From a bacterium (GTDB lineage: Bacteria > Bacillota > Bacilli > Lactobacillales > Streptococcaceae), in contig CAJNDL010000001.1 in NCBI GenBank assembly GCA_905221505.1, positions 62,001 through 126,000 on the forward strand: a stretch of 64,000 nt of DNA. The letters run 5' to 3'. This document shows, piece after piece, positions 40,166-51,600 of this stretch; within the stretch, counting starts at the first letter, position 1, and each line of letters begins with the position of its first letter. The translations under genes and the position numbers were made by a program. The notes under the pieces are model-generated. The model saw only the letters and a list, made by a program, of their open reading frames with translations, had not been told where the DNA came from and did not search any database.

Positions 40166-40223
40166 TGATTTTTGAAGAGTATTCCTATATTCTCTTGTAA
40201 TATGATGACATAAGTGCTAAAAT
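40166..40223 (+). promoter_or_regulatory. Duplicated copy of the ypmB promoter segment upstream of the MFS gene
   Basis: GAAGAGTATTCCTATATTCTC and following matches the sequence before ypmB (41849-41898) with only scattered changes. It keeps a -35 TTGTAA (40195-40200), 17-base spacer and extended -10 TGCTAAAAT (TAAAAT 40218-40223). Similarity stops near the start codon of ypmB. The rest of 40014-40404 contains the reductase leader and operator and otherwise no gene I can support. Confidence 0.65.
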
Positions 40224-40404
40224 AAACGAGAAAACTCGCAATAGAAAGCGCAGAACAACTATTTTCCGGTATCATTTCATAAACAATTAAAGGAATAATA
40301 ATGGCATTGAAGAATGCATCTAAAAAGGGGTGGAGATTATGTAAGGCACAGATTAACAAGTGACGGACAAAAGAAATAATAATACACTTGTTAAAGGAGA
40401 AAAG

Positions 40405-41601
40405 ATGTTAATAAGAAATTATCGGAAAAATATTGGCCTGATGGCCGGAGTTGAGTTTTTTGCATTTTTAGGTATTACCAGTTTTTGGATTCTCTTTCTC
40501 AGTCAAAACGGAATGTCTCTTTGGCAGATTGGACTTCTGGAGAGTATTTTTCATACGACCAGTCTTCTCTGTGAAATTCCATCTGGTATGTTAGCTGACC
40601 GCTATTCCTATAAGACCAACCTTTATTTAAGTAGAATAGCAGGGATTCTGTCTTCCATTCTCATGTTGGCTGGGCAGGGAAATTTTTGGATTTATGCCCT
40701 AGCTATGGCGGTGAGTGCCTTGTCTTATAATTTTGATTCAGGAACAAGCGCAGCAATGGTCTATGACTCGGCTGTAGAGGCTGGACTAAAGGAACGTTAT
40801 CTATCCATTTCGAGCTTCCTATCAGGAGTGTCAGAAGGAACTCGGTCTTTGGGGACAGTGTTGGCGGGATTTTTTGTCCATGGTCAATTGCACCTGACCT
40901 ACTATATCATGATTGCGACTTCTATCATAGTTCTTTTCCTGATTTGGATGCTGAAAGAACCTAGTGTCAAGGTAGAAAAAGCTGATAGTGTGACCATGAA
41001 ACAGATTATTTGGGCTGTTAAGGATGAGTTGAAGCGAAATCCCATGCTTTTCAACTGGATGATTTTGTCTCAGATTGTCGGAGTACTCATGTGCATGTTT
41101 TATTTTTACTATCAAAATCAGTTACCAGATTTAAGTGGTTGGCAAATTTCAGCAGTTATGCTACTTGGGAGTCTCTTAAATATCGTTTCAGTCTATCTAG
41201 CGAGTAGGATTGGAAAGAACTATGCTGCCTTGAGGCTTTTCCCTATCCTCGTCCTGCTGACTGGAGTCACCTATATGCTGTCCTACTTTGGAACACCTCT
41301 AATCTATATTTTGATTTATTTGATTAGTAATGCTCTGTATGCTCTTTTTCAGCCGATTTTTGACAATGATTTGCAAGAGCGGCTCCCAAGCGAAGTAAGG
41401 GCAACCATGCTGAGTGTCTACTCTATGATGTTTAGTCTGAGTATGATTGTCTTCTTTCCACTGACAGGCTGGTTGATTGACCATTTAGGATTTGTGCTAA
41501 CATTTCTTTATCTAGGATTCTTTTTAGTCTTGATTAGCCTTCTACTGGCTATCTTTTTAGGAAAAATGGCTAAAAGAATGGATGATAAAGTAATTTTATA
41601 A
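40405..41601 (+). CDS. MFS transporter
   Basis: 398 residues from the ATG at 40405, which has AAAGGAGA 5 bases before it. An in-frame GTG at 40360 lacks a site. About 12 membrane segments, with the MFS loop 2-3 motif GMLADRYSYK. The N-terminal SLWQIGLLES and SEGTRSLGTV are typical of the small-molecule efflux or YjiJ-like group. Substrate unknown. It stands alone between a reductase and the ypmB operon, with a copied promoter in front. A terminator follows. Confidence 0.85.
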   Translation: MLIRNYRKNIGLMAGVEFFAFLGITSFWILFLSQNGMSLWQIGLLESIFHTTSLLCEIPSGMLADRYSYKTNLYLSRIAGILSSILMLAGQGNFWIYALAMAVSALSYNFDSGTSAAMVYDSAVEAGLKERYLSISSFLSGVSEGTRSLGTVLAGFFVHGQLHLTYYIMIATSIIVLFLIWMLKEPSVKVEKADSVTMKQIIWAVKDELKRNPMLFNWMILSQIVGVLMCMFYFYYQNQLPDLSGWQISAVMLLGSLLNIVSVYLASRIGKNYAALRLFPILVLLTGVTYMLSYFGTPLIYILIYLISNALYALFQPIFDNDLQERLPSEVRATMLSVYSMMFSLSMIVFFPLTGWLIDHLGFVLTFLYLGFFLVLISLLLAIFLGKMAKRMDDKVIL

Positions 41602-41617
41602 AGTAAAAGAACTTACG

Positions 41618-41646
41618 AAAACTTGAGTGTCAAGCTCAGGTTTTTT
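41618..41646 (+). terminator. Terminator after the MFS gene
   Basis: Stem AAACTTGAG / CTCAGGTTT around TGTCAAG, followed by a T-run. Confidence 0.75.
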
Positions 41647-41743
41647 AATAGGTTGATTTTGGAGCTGTCTTTACTTTTCCTGCTCGGTTTTTTTAATCAA
41701 GAAAAATCGGTTTGCTTTGAAGGAAGAAATAGAATTGGTTGCT

Positions 41744-41858
41744 TATACTCAATGAAAATCAAAGAGAAACTAGGAAGCTAGCCGAAGATTGCTCAAAGCA
41801 CAGCTTTGAGGTTGTAGATAAAGCTGACGTGGTTTGAATTGGATTTTCGCAGAGTATT
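41744..41858 (-). repeat. Degenerate BOX element upstream of ypmB
   Basis: Begins TATACTCAATGAAAATCAAAG (boxC end) and ends GGATTTTCGCAGAGTAT (boxA end). Between are a shortened boxB (CTCAAAGCACAGCTTTGAGG) and the boxA core AGCTGACGTGGTTTGAA; the CTACGGCAAGG part of boxA is missing. Read boxA to boxC it lies on the minus strand. It fills most of the 303-base gap and abuts the ypmB -35 box. Confidence 0.85.
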
Positions 41859-41869
41859 CTTATATTCAC

Positions 41870-41898
41870 TTGTAATAAAGCCTAATAGATGGTAAAAT
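41870..41898 (+). promoter_or_regulatory. Promoter of the ypmB-aspC operon, predicted leaderless
   Basis: -35 TTGTAA (41870-41875), 17-base spacer, extended -10 TGGTAAAAT (TAAAAT 41893-41898). The GTG start at 41905 is 7 bases beyond the -10 box, with no Shine-Dalgarno sequence. Confidence 0.7.
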
Positions 41899-41904
41899 AG
41901 ACGA

Positions 41905-42393
41905 GTGAAAAAAAGACAAAACAAAGCAAAAAATAATCTACTGTGGCAGTATGGTCTAGGGATGACGATTTTGTTTGTGGTTATCAGTGCTTCCTTTCTG
42001 TATCTAGTGTTTTTGGGTATGAAACCTTATCAAACAGCTAAAAGTGAAGGAGAAAAATTAGCTCAGCAGTATGCAGGATTAGAGCAGGCTGATCAGGTTG
42101 ACTTATACAATGGCTTGGAATCTTATTACAGCGTTCTTGGTCATAATAAACAGCGAGAATCACTTGCTGTCCTGATTGGGAAAGATGACCATAAGATTTA
42201 CGTTTATCAGCTAAATCAAGGTGTTTCACAAGAAAAAGCAGAAGCGGTTTCTAAGGAAAAAGGAGCTGGCGAGATTGACAAGATAACCTTTGGCCGTTAT
42301 CAAGACAAGCCAATCTGGGAAGTCAAGTCAGGCTCTAATTTTTATCTAGTAGATTTTGAAACAGGAGCATTGGTCAATAAGGAGGGCCTATGA
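41905..42393 (+). CDS. ypmB: YpmB-like DUF5590 membrane-anchored protein
   Basis: 162 residues with a GTG start. Lys/Arg-rich N-terminus and one membrane helix (about 15-38), then an extracytoplasmic PepSY-like domain with QTAKSEGEKLAQQY and WEVKSGSNFYLVDFETGALV. In Bacillus ypmB also precedes aspB and asnS, so the order is ancient, but the function of YpmB is not known. It overlaps aspC by 4 bases (ATGA), and the mRNA probably starts at the start codon. Confidence 0.85.
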   Translation: MKKRQNKAKNNLLWQYGLGMTILFVVISASFLYLVFLGMKPYQTAKSEGEKLAQQYAGLEQADQVDLYNGLESYYSVLGHNKQRESLAVLIGKDDHKIYVYQLNQGVSQEKAEAVSKEKGAGEIDKITFGRYQDKPIWEVKSGSNFYLVDFETGALVNKEGL

Positions 42394-43577
42394 AACTATC
42401 CAACCGTGTTTTAGAAATGGAAGAAAGTGTGACTCTGGCTAGTGATGCGAGAGCAAAGAAGTTAAAGGCTGAAGGAAAAGATGTACTTTTCTTAACTTTA
42501 GGTCAGCCCGATTTCCATACTCCCAAAAATATTCAAGATGCAGCTGTTGCAGCCATTCGAGATGGACGTGCTTCTTTCTATACGGTAGCTTCAGGTTTGC
42601 CTGAGTTAAAAGCAGCAGTCAATACCTATTTTGAGCGATATTATGGTTATTCCGTAGCGGCCAACGAAGTCACATTTGCTACCGGTGCTAAGTTCTCACT
42701 CTATACTTTCTTTATGGCTGTGGTCAATCCAGGTGATGAAGTTATTATCCCAACCCCATATTGGGTCAGCTATGGAGATCAGGTCAAGATGGCAGAAGGT
42801 GTGCCAGTCTTTGTTCCTGCTAAGGAAGACAATCACTTTAAGGTGACCGTAGAGCAGTTGGAAGCAGCTCGCACAGACAAGACCAAGGTTTTGGTGTTGA
42901 ATTCGCCATCCAATCCGACAGGAATGATTTACACCCGTGAGGAACTCTTGGCTATCGGAAATTGGGCTGTTGAACATGACATTCTCATCCTAGCAGATGA
43001 TATTTATGGTCGTTTAGTCTATAACGGGAATGAGTTCGTACCAATCTCTAGTCTATCAGAAGCCATTCGCAAGCAAACCATCGTCATTAACGGTGTATCA
43101 AAAGCTTATGCCATGACAGGTTGGCGGGTAGGCTATGCAGTGGGTGATCCAGAAATCATTGCTGCTATGAGCAAATTGACAGGTCAAACAACTTCTAACC
43201 TAACTGCTGTTTCACAATATGCAACTATCGAAGCCCTAACTGGACCGCAAGATTCTGTGGAAGTTATGCGTCAAGCATTTGAAGAACGTCTCAATACCAT
43301 CTATCCACTCTTGTGTGAAGTCCCTGGTTTTGAAGTGGTCAAACCACAAGGAGCTTTCTATCTCTTTCCAAATGTCAAAAAAGCTATGGAGATGAAAGGT
43401 TATAGCGATGTAACAGCATTTACAACGGCTATTCTTGAAGAAGTTGGTCTGGCCTTGATTACAGGAGCAGGATTTGGAGCGCCAGAAAATGTGCGCCTCA
43501 GCTATGCGACAGACCTAGATACGCTTAAAGAAGCAGTTAAACGCTTGAAAGCATTTATGGGTAGTGAGAATGATTGA
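42390..43577 (+). CDS. aspC: Aspartate aminotransferase, class I/II PLP enzyme
   Basis: 395 residues. The PLP-binding Lys lies in VSKAYAMTGWRVGYAVG, with upstream NSPSNPTGMI (substrate and cofactor contacts) and DDIYGRL. It moves the amino group between aspartate/oxaloacetate and glutamate/2-oxoglutarate, supplying aspartate for asparagine and the aspartate-derived amino acids, including the lysine made via DapB. It is second in the operon and 4 bases overlap the ypmB gene. The aspC-asnS neighbourhood suggests coordinated Asp/Asn supply. Confidence 0.93.
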   Translation: MKLSNRVLEMEESVTLASDARAKKLKAEGKDVLFLTLGQPDFHTPKNIQDAAVAAIRDGRASFYTVASGLPELKAAVNTYFERYYGYSVAANEVTFATGAKFSLYTFFMAVVNPGDEVIIPTPYWVSYGDQVKMAEGVPVFVPAKEDNHFKVTVEQLEAARTDKTKVLVLNSPSNPTGMIYTREELLAIGNWAVEHDILILADDIYGRLVYNGNEFVPISSLSEAIRKQTIVINGVSKAYAMTGWRVGYAVGDPEIIAAMSKLTGQTTSNLTAVSQYATIEALTGPQDSVEVMRQAFEERLNTIYPLLCEVPGFEVVKPQGAFYLFPNVKKAMEMKGYSDVTAFTTAILEEVGLALITGAGFGAPENVRLSYATDLDTLKEAVKRLKAFMGSEND

Positions 43578-43935
43578 TCATTTTGAAATTAAGGTAAAGA
43601 ATTTACAAATTTCAGAAGGATTTTATAGTAGTTTTCTCGCTCCTTTAGGATATGAATTGGCTTTTAAGACTAGTTCTCTAATCAGTTTTCTTGCCCCAAA
43701 TAGCCCTCATCCTGGTGGTGATTTTTGGCTGGCTCAGGGGACACAAGATCCTATTCACTTTGCTTTCTTAGCAGAAAATAAGGAAGAGGTTCAAGCTTGT
43801 TATGAGGCTGGCTTAGAGGCAGGTGGGCGAGACAATGGGGCTCCTGGTTATCGCAGTGAGCATCCGATTTACTATGCTGCTTTTATGATTGACCCAGATG
43901 GGAATAATATAGAAGTGGTTTGCCATAAAGAATAA
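43570..43935 (+). CDS. VOC (glyoxalase/bleomycin-resistance-like) family protein
   Basis: 121 residues from the ATG at 43570; a GTG 6 bases earlier is also possible. A single VOC domain: MIDHFEIKVKNLQISEGFY at the start, DPIHFAFLAENKEEV in the middle, AFMIDPDGNNIEVVCH at the end with the Glu metal-ligand position. Substrate unknown. It overlaps the end of aspC by 8 bases and precedes asnS by 18 bases, so it is in the same operon. No strong ribosome site, consistent with translational coupling. Confidence 0.85.
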   Translation: MIDHFEIKVKNLQISEGFYSSFLAPLGYELAFKTSSLISFLAPNSPHPGGDFWLAQGTQDPIHFAFLAENKEEVQACYEAGLEAGGRDNGAPGYRSEHPIYYAAFMIDPDGNNIEVVCHKE

Positions 43936-43953
43936 AAAAGAAAAGGAAAAATA

Positions 43954-45297
43954 ATGACAAAACGTGTAACGATTATTGATGTAAAAGACTATGTTGGTCA
44001 AGAAGTGACGATTGGCGCTTGGGTTGCCAACAAATCAGGAAAAGGGAAAATCGCCTTCTTGCAATTGCGTGATGGAACTGCCTTCTTCCAAGGTGTAGCC
44101 TTTAAACCAAACTTTGTCGAAAAATTTGGTGAAGAAGTGGGACTTGAAAAGTTTGATGTCATCAAACGCTTGAGCCAAGAAACGTCTGTTTATGTGACAG
44201 GGATTGTCAAAGAAGACGAACGTTCTAAGTTTGGCTATGAGTTGGACATTACAGACATCGAAGTGATCGGTGAATCTCAAGATTACCCAATCACACCAAA
44301 AGAACACGGAACAGACTTCTTGATGGACAACCGTCACTTGTGGCTCCGCTCTCGTAAGCAAGTAGCGGTGATGCAAATCCGTAACGCTATCATTTATGCA
44401 ACTTATGAGTTCTTTGACAAGAACGGCTTCATGAAGTTTGATAGCCCAATTCTTTCAGGAAATGCGGCAGAAGATTCAACAGAACTCTTTGAAACAGACT
44501 ACTTTGGAACGCCAGCTTACTTGAGCCAATCAGGTCAGCTTTACCTAGAGGCAGGTGCTATGGCCCTTGGTCGTGTCTTTGACTTTGGTCCAGTATTCCG
44601 TGCTGAAAAATCAAAAACACGCCGTCACTTGACTGAGTTCTGGATGATGGATGCTGAGTACTCATACTTGACACACGATGAGTCACTTGACTTGCAAGAA
44701 GCTTATGTGAAAGCTCTTCTTCAAGGTGTTCTTGACCGTGCGCCTCAAGCCTTGGAAACCTTGGAACGTGATACAGAGCTCTTGAAACGCTACATTGCAG
44801 AGCCCTTCAAACGCATCACTTACGATCAAGCCATTGACCTCTTGCAAGAACATGAGAATGATGAAGACGCTGACTATGAGCATCTTGAGCATGGCGATGA
44901 CTTTGGTTCACCACACGAAACTTGGATTTCAAACCACTTTGGTGTACCAACATTTGTCATGAACTACCCAGCAGCCATCAAGGCCTTCTACATGAAACCA
45001 GTTCCTGGAAATCCAGAGCGCGTGCTTTGTGCAGACTTGCTTGCCCCAGAAGGCTATGGAGAAATCATCGGTGGATCTATGCGTGAGGAAGACTACGATG
45101 CCCTTGTTGCTAAGATGGATGAACTTGGCATGGATCGTACAGAGTATGAATTTTACCTTGACCTTCGTAAATACGGTACAGTCCCACACGGAGGATTTGG
45201 AATCGGTATCGAACGTATGGTAACTTTTGCAGCAGGAACAAAACACATTCGTGAAGCTATTCCATTTCCACGTATGTTGCATCGTATCAAACCATAA
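43954..45297 (+). CDS. asnS: Asparaginyl-tRNA synthetase
   Basis: 447 residues, full class IIb enzyme. The N-terminal OB fold (about 1-110, [15 protein letters not shown]) binds the anticodon; class II motif 2 [21 protein letters not shown] and motif 3 [11 protein letters not shown] are present. It charges tRNA-Asn directly with asparagine. The ATG follows AAAGGAAAA. It is the last gene of the ypmB-aspC-VOC-asnS operon, with a terminator 7 bases later. No T-box was found. Confidence 0.96.
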   Translation: MTKRVTIIDVKDYVGQEVTIGAWVANKSGKGKIAFLQLRDGTAFFQGVAFKPNFVEKFGEEVGLEKFDVIKRLSQETSVYVTGIVKEDERSKFGYELDITDIEVIGESQDYPITPKEHGTDFLMDNRHLWLRSRKQVAVMQIRNAIIYATYEFFDKNGFMKFDSPILSGNAAEDSTELFETDYFGTPAYLSQSGQLYLEAGAMALGRVFDFGPVFRAEKSKTRRHLTEFWMMDAEYSYLTHDESLDLQEAYVKALLQGVLDRAPQALETLERDTELLKRYIAEPFKRITYDQAIDLLQEHENDEDADYEHLEHGDDFGSPHETWISNHFGVPTFVMNYPAAIKAFYMKPVPGNPERVLCADLLAPEGYGEIIGGSMREEDYDALVAKMDELGMDRTEYEFYLDLRKYGTVPHGGFGIGIERMVTFAAGTKHIREAIPFPRMLHRIKP

Positions 45298-45303
45298 GAA
45301 CAG

Positions 45304-45328
45304 GAAAACGCCCATGTGGCGTTTTTTT
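45304..45328 (+). terminator. Terminator after asnS
   Basis: Stem AAAACGCC / GGCGTTTT with loop CATGT, followed by further Ts. Confidence 0.85.
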
Positions 45329-45439
45329 GGCTCTTTGTCAACTATTGAGAGCTAAACTCTCTAATTTGAATAGTTCCTTATTAAACGTCCTGAGTTTTTT
45401 TATTACTAGATATAGTACCCGTGAGATGTGAATCAAATT

Positions 45440-45555
45440 GTATTCAATCAAAATCAAAAAGCGAAACAGAAAACGAGTATCAAAATGATTAAAACACTGT
45501 TTTGAGATTGTAGATAAGATTGGTAAGCTAGGCTTTTTGACTTCTGAGTAGTATC
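45440..45555 (-). repeat. Strongly decayed BOX-like element
   Basis: The left end TATTCAATCAAAATCAAA, middle AAAACACTGTTTTGAGATTGTAGATAAGA and right end GAGTAGTAT keep the order boxC-boxB-boxA but with many changes. The region 45330-45667 holds this element and the adhesin promoter; no gene is seen. Confidence 0.6.
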
Positions 45556-45557
45556 AG

Positions 45558-45586
45558 TTGACATAAATAGATATGCGTGCTACAAT
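45558..45586 (+). promoter_or_regulatory. Strong promoter of the second giant surface protein gene
   Basis: -35 TTGACA (45558-45563, consensus), 17-base spacer, extended -10 TGCTACAAT (TACAAT 45581-45586). The leader would be about 105 bases to the ATG at 45698. It directly adjoins the BOX-like element. Confidence 0.85.
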
Positions 45587-45697
45587 TAATATAACGATTG
45601 AAAAAATGAGAGTCAAAGTGATTGTTTAAGAGAGTGAATCTTTTGGAATGACTTTGACTTCATTTTATTGATGAATAATGACAAGCGAGGAGTAATC

Positions 45698-48600
45698 ATG
45701 CATTCAAGAATGGAAAAATATCATGGACAAAAAGTTCAACGTTTTTCAATCCGTAAGTATAGTTTTGGAGCGGCATCGGTAGCGATTGCAGCGTTTATGA
45801 TGTTTGGAGGAGCAGCGACTGTTCAGGCTCACGAGCAAGGTACATCAGCTACAGCGACGAGCAAACAACCAGCGTCTGATGTAGAGCAACCAGCAACATC
45901 AGTAACGGTAACAAAGGCTGATACAAGCAAATTGGAAGCGGCTATTACTCGTATGGAGACAGCCCTTGAAAAAGCAGGAGTATCTGAAAAGACTGCCGCA
46001 ACCATCGAAAATGCTAAAGCAGAACTAGCTAAGGCTCAATCCTTCTTATCAAATGAAAAAGCAACACAAGCAGAAGTAGATAAAGCTACTCGAGAATTAA
46101 AAAACAAAGCTTTCGTTATTGAAAGTATGCCAAAAGCAACTCCTAAGGAAGCAGATAAACCTACAGAAGATAAAGTAAACAAAAATCAAGATTCAAGAAA
46201 TGGACAAGCGATTCCTGGAAAAGGGGAAAGTGGGTTTAGAGAGGCAGCTGGGACAACGAGTGAAACAAATTATCGTGAAAAAATAACTGCACTAAACGCT
46301 GAACTTACTACTGAGATTGAAAAAATAAAAGTTGAAATTACTAAAGAAGAATCCCTTGGTGAAGGAAAGAAAAATAAAGAAAAATTAGATATTTTAAAGG
46401 CAATAGTTAACAAAGCTGAAGAAGTTAAACGAAATGCGACTAATGCATCAACGAATAATAGTGAAACTGAACAAAATTTACAAGCTGAATGGACAAAAAT
46501 TAAACAAGAGAAAGACAAATTGGGCTATTATTTAAGTCGTTCCGAAAACTGGGGAGCTCCAATTAATAATAATAAAGCAGGCTATGGAAATAACCCAGCA
46601 AATGGAGTTTTTGAAAATTTAAAAAACGGTTTTGGTGAAATGGATTTTACAGGTGCTTCTGTAGAATCAAAAAGTAAAACGATAGAAGATCAAGTAAACA
46701 ATTTACAAAGTGGTACACATTACGGTAAGGTAACTTATCATTGGAAAACAAAGAAAATAACAGCTACAGATGCAGAAAGTGGAATGTTGAATGGTTGGAA
46801 AATTGGAGGAACAAAAGATTATATTCATGCAGTTAGACCAGAGGAACCAACTGATTATACATTAGGTGCAGAAAGAACTGAAAAACCTAAAAATGCTAAA
46901 GCATATGATAATAATGGGAAAATAACTACTACAACGGCTACACAAGAACAACCAAATGCTAGTGGTAAGTTTTTAGGAGGATTACCAACTCTAGACGGAA
47001 TGAAGAATCCTGATAAGGGTAGTGTAGCTAATAGAGATTACTATTTAGAATTAGGTAGCAAAGGAGTAACTTTATCCAAAGAATATGATGTCAATCCAAA
47101 TTCTCAATTATTCTTTAATTTGGTTCATAATGGGGCATATGGAAAGGCAGCTTTGTCTAACGGAGGGGAAGAAGTTAAAGTTGAAGTAACAGATGCTTAT
47201 ACTGGTAAAAAAATTGCATCAGTTCCAATGAAAAATGGGCAGGCTCCAGACACAGCAACAAACAGACCTGCATCATCTGGATATGGAACTCCTGCAGATG
47301 GTTGGAATAATCTATCAAGACTTTTTGCGATTCCAGAAGGAACTAGTAGAGTAAAAATTACGATTACAGCAAATGATGATGGACAGTTTAAAGGTGTAGA
47401 GGACGGATTCTTAATTGGTGGAGTTGGTATTGCTACTGGACCAGGTATGCAGTTAACAAGTAATGTTACAAGTAATGGTAAAACTGGTGAGCATGGTTAT
47501 TCTAAAGATAAATTATATAAACGTTCACAAGAAGGAAAACTAAATCTTGAACTTAAAAATGTAGGTGGAATGGAAAATACATTCCCTTATGGTGGAACAT
47601 TTAATATTAAAGTGAAAATTCCAGAGGGCGTTGAATTAGGAACAGTAAGTAAAACGAACTATGAAAAATTGGATTTATCTAAAGCAAGTGGAGAAAGCAT
47701 TTGGACAGATCAAGGTTATCTAACGAATGTTCGTTATGATGCGGCAACTCGTACATTAAGTATGAACTTAAATGCTGTTCAATATGGTAAAAATAACTTA
47801 CAAGCGACTGGCAAAACATCACGTAAATTTTCAATTCCATTTATTACAAAAGATGACTATGTGGGAGATGCTACGTTTGAAGTATCAGGTACTGGTGGAT
47901 TCGGAGGAGTTGATGCTGAAGGGAATTCTCTGTATAGCTGGAAGATAAATGGAGCTGGTGGTATGTACAGTACCGAGGAAAATTATAATTCTAACGGCTT
48001 AAGATGGTCAGATAATCCAGATTACTACTATAATAGAACCATCTATATTGATGCGCGAAAACCTAAAGCGCCTACTGTAGAAGAAATTCATACGGATAGA
48101 ATTGTTGGTGATAAAAAAGACAATAATCAGGAAAAATATTTATTGGTTTCTACAGGAGATACTGTTGGATCTCTTACACCAACAGAAGATCAAATTAAAG
48201 AAAATATTTTACGAGTTGCAAAAAATAATGGTGTAACATTAAGCGAGAATGATTTGAGTGAAAAAGTTGCAGAGATTAAAAAGAATTTCGAATTAGAAAA
48301 TGAAGTCGGAAAAAAAATTAATATTACTTTACCTGATAATAAAAAAATTGAACTTGTCAAAAAAGATGATGGTTGGTATCATGGAGACAATAAATTAGAA
48401 GTTATTGATGGAAAGCTTAAAGTTACTTTAGCAGATGATATCAATTTACATGGACTTGCAGGAGTTGATAAAATTGCTGTAACAGCGACATCTCCAGTTG
48501 GTAACGATTCTGATGTGGCGAATAGTAATATTGTAAATGATGCTCCAACAGTAGCTGTCAAAAAAAATGAACTATACGTTTATAAAACAAAAGAAGTTGA

Positions 48601-51600
48601 TAAATGGAATAATGATAAAGTTTTAGAAAAAGCTAAACCATCAGCAACTGACTTAGAAGATGATCGTGATGGGGTTGATGCTACAAAACCAACAATCGCA
48701 GTAAGTGATGCAGGTAACCTAGATACAACTAAAGTTGGAGATTATACTGTAAAAGTTCAATCAACTGATAGCGAAGGTAAGAAATCAACAGAAACAACTG
48801 TTAATATTCATGTATTAGACCTAATTAAAGTAGACCCAACAGTAACAACTGATCCAACAAATCCAAGTACAACATCTCCTGTATCTCCAAAAGCACCAGA
48901 TACACCTGTGAAACCTGGAGATGAAAATCTCGGTAAATATCCAGCAGGATTGACACGTGAAGACTTAGTGAAAGAAGTAACACGTACCATTAAGTATCTA
49001 AAAGAAGAAGATGCTGATAAAGCTGATGCAACTGGATTAAAACCTGAAAAAGTACAAAAAGTAACTTACAAACGTACAGCAACTGTTAATCCTGAAACAA
49101 AAGAAGTAACTTACTCAGATTGGGAAGTTTATAATGAAACGGATAAATTAGTAGATTCTAAAGCTGATGGAACAAAAGGTAAATTCAACGCAGTTGATTC
49201 ACCGGTTGTAGAAAATTACTTATTAGTAGATGCTACAGATAAAACAGTAGCTGCAGAAGATGCACCAGTTCCTGGAGAAAATGGTACAGTAGATCCTGTA
49301 GTCAAGAAAGTTCTTTATAAAGAAATTGGTTCAGTTGTGCCGAAATATCCAGAAGGTAAGAAACCAAATGGTGCTCAAGATAAAATTCCTTATCCAAATA
49401 ACCCAAATGATCCAACAGTTCCAGGAGACTTTAGCACAATAACAATTCCATATGTTCCAGGTTATACTCCAGTTTATAACGGACAAGAATTGACACCGAA
49501 AAATCCGAATGATCCAACTCAAGGCTATAAAGTGCCAGATGGATTTACTCCAGCGGATAAATTTGGGGAATCACCAATTACGTATACACCTTCTACTCAA
49601 ACAGCTAAAGTAGTGATTGAGAAGAAAGTCGATGGAGCTGCAAATGAAGTCGTTTCTAGCTTTGATTTAACTGGTAAATCTGGTTCAGAATTACCAGCAA
49701 GTACAGATGTTGAAAACAAAATCAAAGAACTGAAGAACCAAGGTTATGAAGTAGAAAGTGATGAATATCATACTCAAGATAATCATCATCCAACATTTGA
49801 TGATAAAGAAGACATCAATGCACAAGATGGTACACCATCACCTTCTCAAACATTCAAAATTGTTGTTAAACCTAGAATCGTTGAAGTACCTTCATCAACG
49901 CCTCATGAAAAAGATAGCCCAGTAGATCCAAATGGAGAAAATCCAGAATTGAAATGGCCTGAGGGCTTGGCTGAATCTGACTTGAATACAATAGCTAAAC
50001 GTGTGATTTCATATGTGAAGAAAGATTCAGATACAGCAGCTGAAGAAAAAGCTAAGGATGATACTGTTCAGACTGTGCCATTCACCAGAAAAGCTACCGT
50101 TAATCTTGTCACAAAAGAAGTAACCTATACTGATTGGGAAAGTCCAAATAAAACATGGGATAAAGTTGGAGTAGATGTTCTACCAGGATATATTGCTGAT
50201 AAAAAAGAAATTCCTGCTAAAGAAGTAGCAACCCCTGCAAAAGATACAAAAGAAATTCCTGATGAGACTGATAAAGTTACTTATACGAAGATTGGAAGCT
50301 GGATTCCTGTTGATCCAACCACTGGTAAGGATGGAGAACCGATTCCATTCCCTAACGATCCAAAAGATCCAACCAAGACTGGTGAAATTACACAAATTAT
50401 TCCTCATAAAGATGGATATACTCCAAAAGATGGAAATGGAACACCATTAGAACCGGTAAATCCTGCAAATCCAGAAGAAGGTTATAAACCACCAAAAATT
50501 ACGGATCCAAAAGCTAACATCAAGATTACCTATGACAAAGATGATCAAAAAGCAAAAGTTAAATTTGTTTCAGTAAATCCAAAAACTCAAACAGAAACAG
50601 AGTTGACTGACCATGCTTTAACTCTAACTGGTAAATCAGGTGAAACAATTCCTGAAAGTGATGTACAAACTCATATCGATGTGTTGAAATCAATGGGATA
50701 TGATATTATTGATAATCCATTTGATAAAGACCCAGTATTTGATACGAAGAAAGATACGAATGACAATATCACTCAAGAGTTTACGATTAAAGTTCAACCA
50801 CGTGTATCCACTACAACAACGGTTTATGTAGTAGAAGGGGATAAGCCGTCTGCAGAAAAAGTAGGAGGAGCTGTAACACCTGGTAAGGACGGTAAAGTTA
50901 CGAATCCTGATGTCAGCAATATTTCTACTGATGGAAAAGCAGGTCAAGAGATTAAAGTTCCAGTAACTGTAACTTATGGAGCAGATAAATTCAAACGTGA
51001 TGAACCGGTTGAAGTGACTGTGAAAGTTCTTCCAAAACCAACACCAAAAGGTGTTACAGTCTTAAACGGTACATCTAACGAGAACTTAATTGATTCTATT
51101 CGAGCAAATGTCAATAAAGCAATTACTGGATTAACAAATGTTCCTGATGGTATAACTCCATTTGTAACAGATGATGCGATTGTTACTCCAAAAACGGATC
51201 AAAACGGTCAGCAAACTCCAGTGTCAGTAACTGTTAAATATAGAGATAAGGCTACTGGAAAAGTCATTGATGATGTATCTGTGAATGTGGATGTTCCTGT
51301 AAATGTAGTTGGTTCAACTCCAACCTCTAAAGTTGTCTTTGAAGGAGATGAATTAACTGCTAAGGATATCACTGATGCAGTCACTCCAGGGGAAAATGGA
51401 ACGAAAGGTGAGCCTAAAGATTTAGCAAAAGATATTACAGCTAAGTCAGGTGTCAAAGAAGTGACTGTTCCAGTAACTTATACGGATCAAAATGGAGAAA
51501 CTGTAACAGAGCCAGTAAAAGTTAAAGTAACAGTACTACCAAAACCAACACCAAAAGGAATTTTCGTTGCAAAAGATAGCGATAAAGATAAAGCAAAAGA

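Noticed and set aside
40144-40359. Minus-strand hydrophobic frame of 71 codons before the MFS gene
   Set aside because: Needs a TTG start without a ribosome site and runs through the duplicated ypmB promoter segment; most likely chance. A decayed membrane-protein remnant cannot be excluded.
43936-43953. T-box or other leader control of asnS
   Set aside because: Only 18 bases separate the VOC gene and asnS; no room and no T-box motif.
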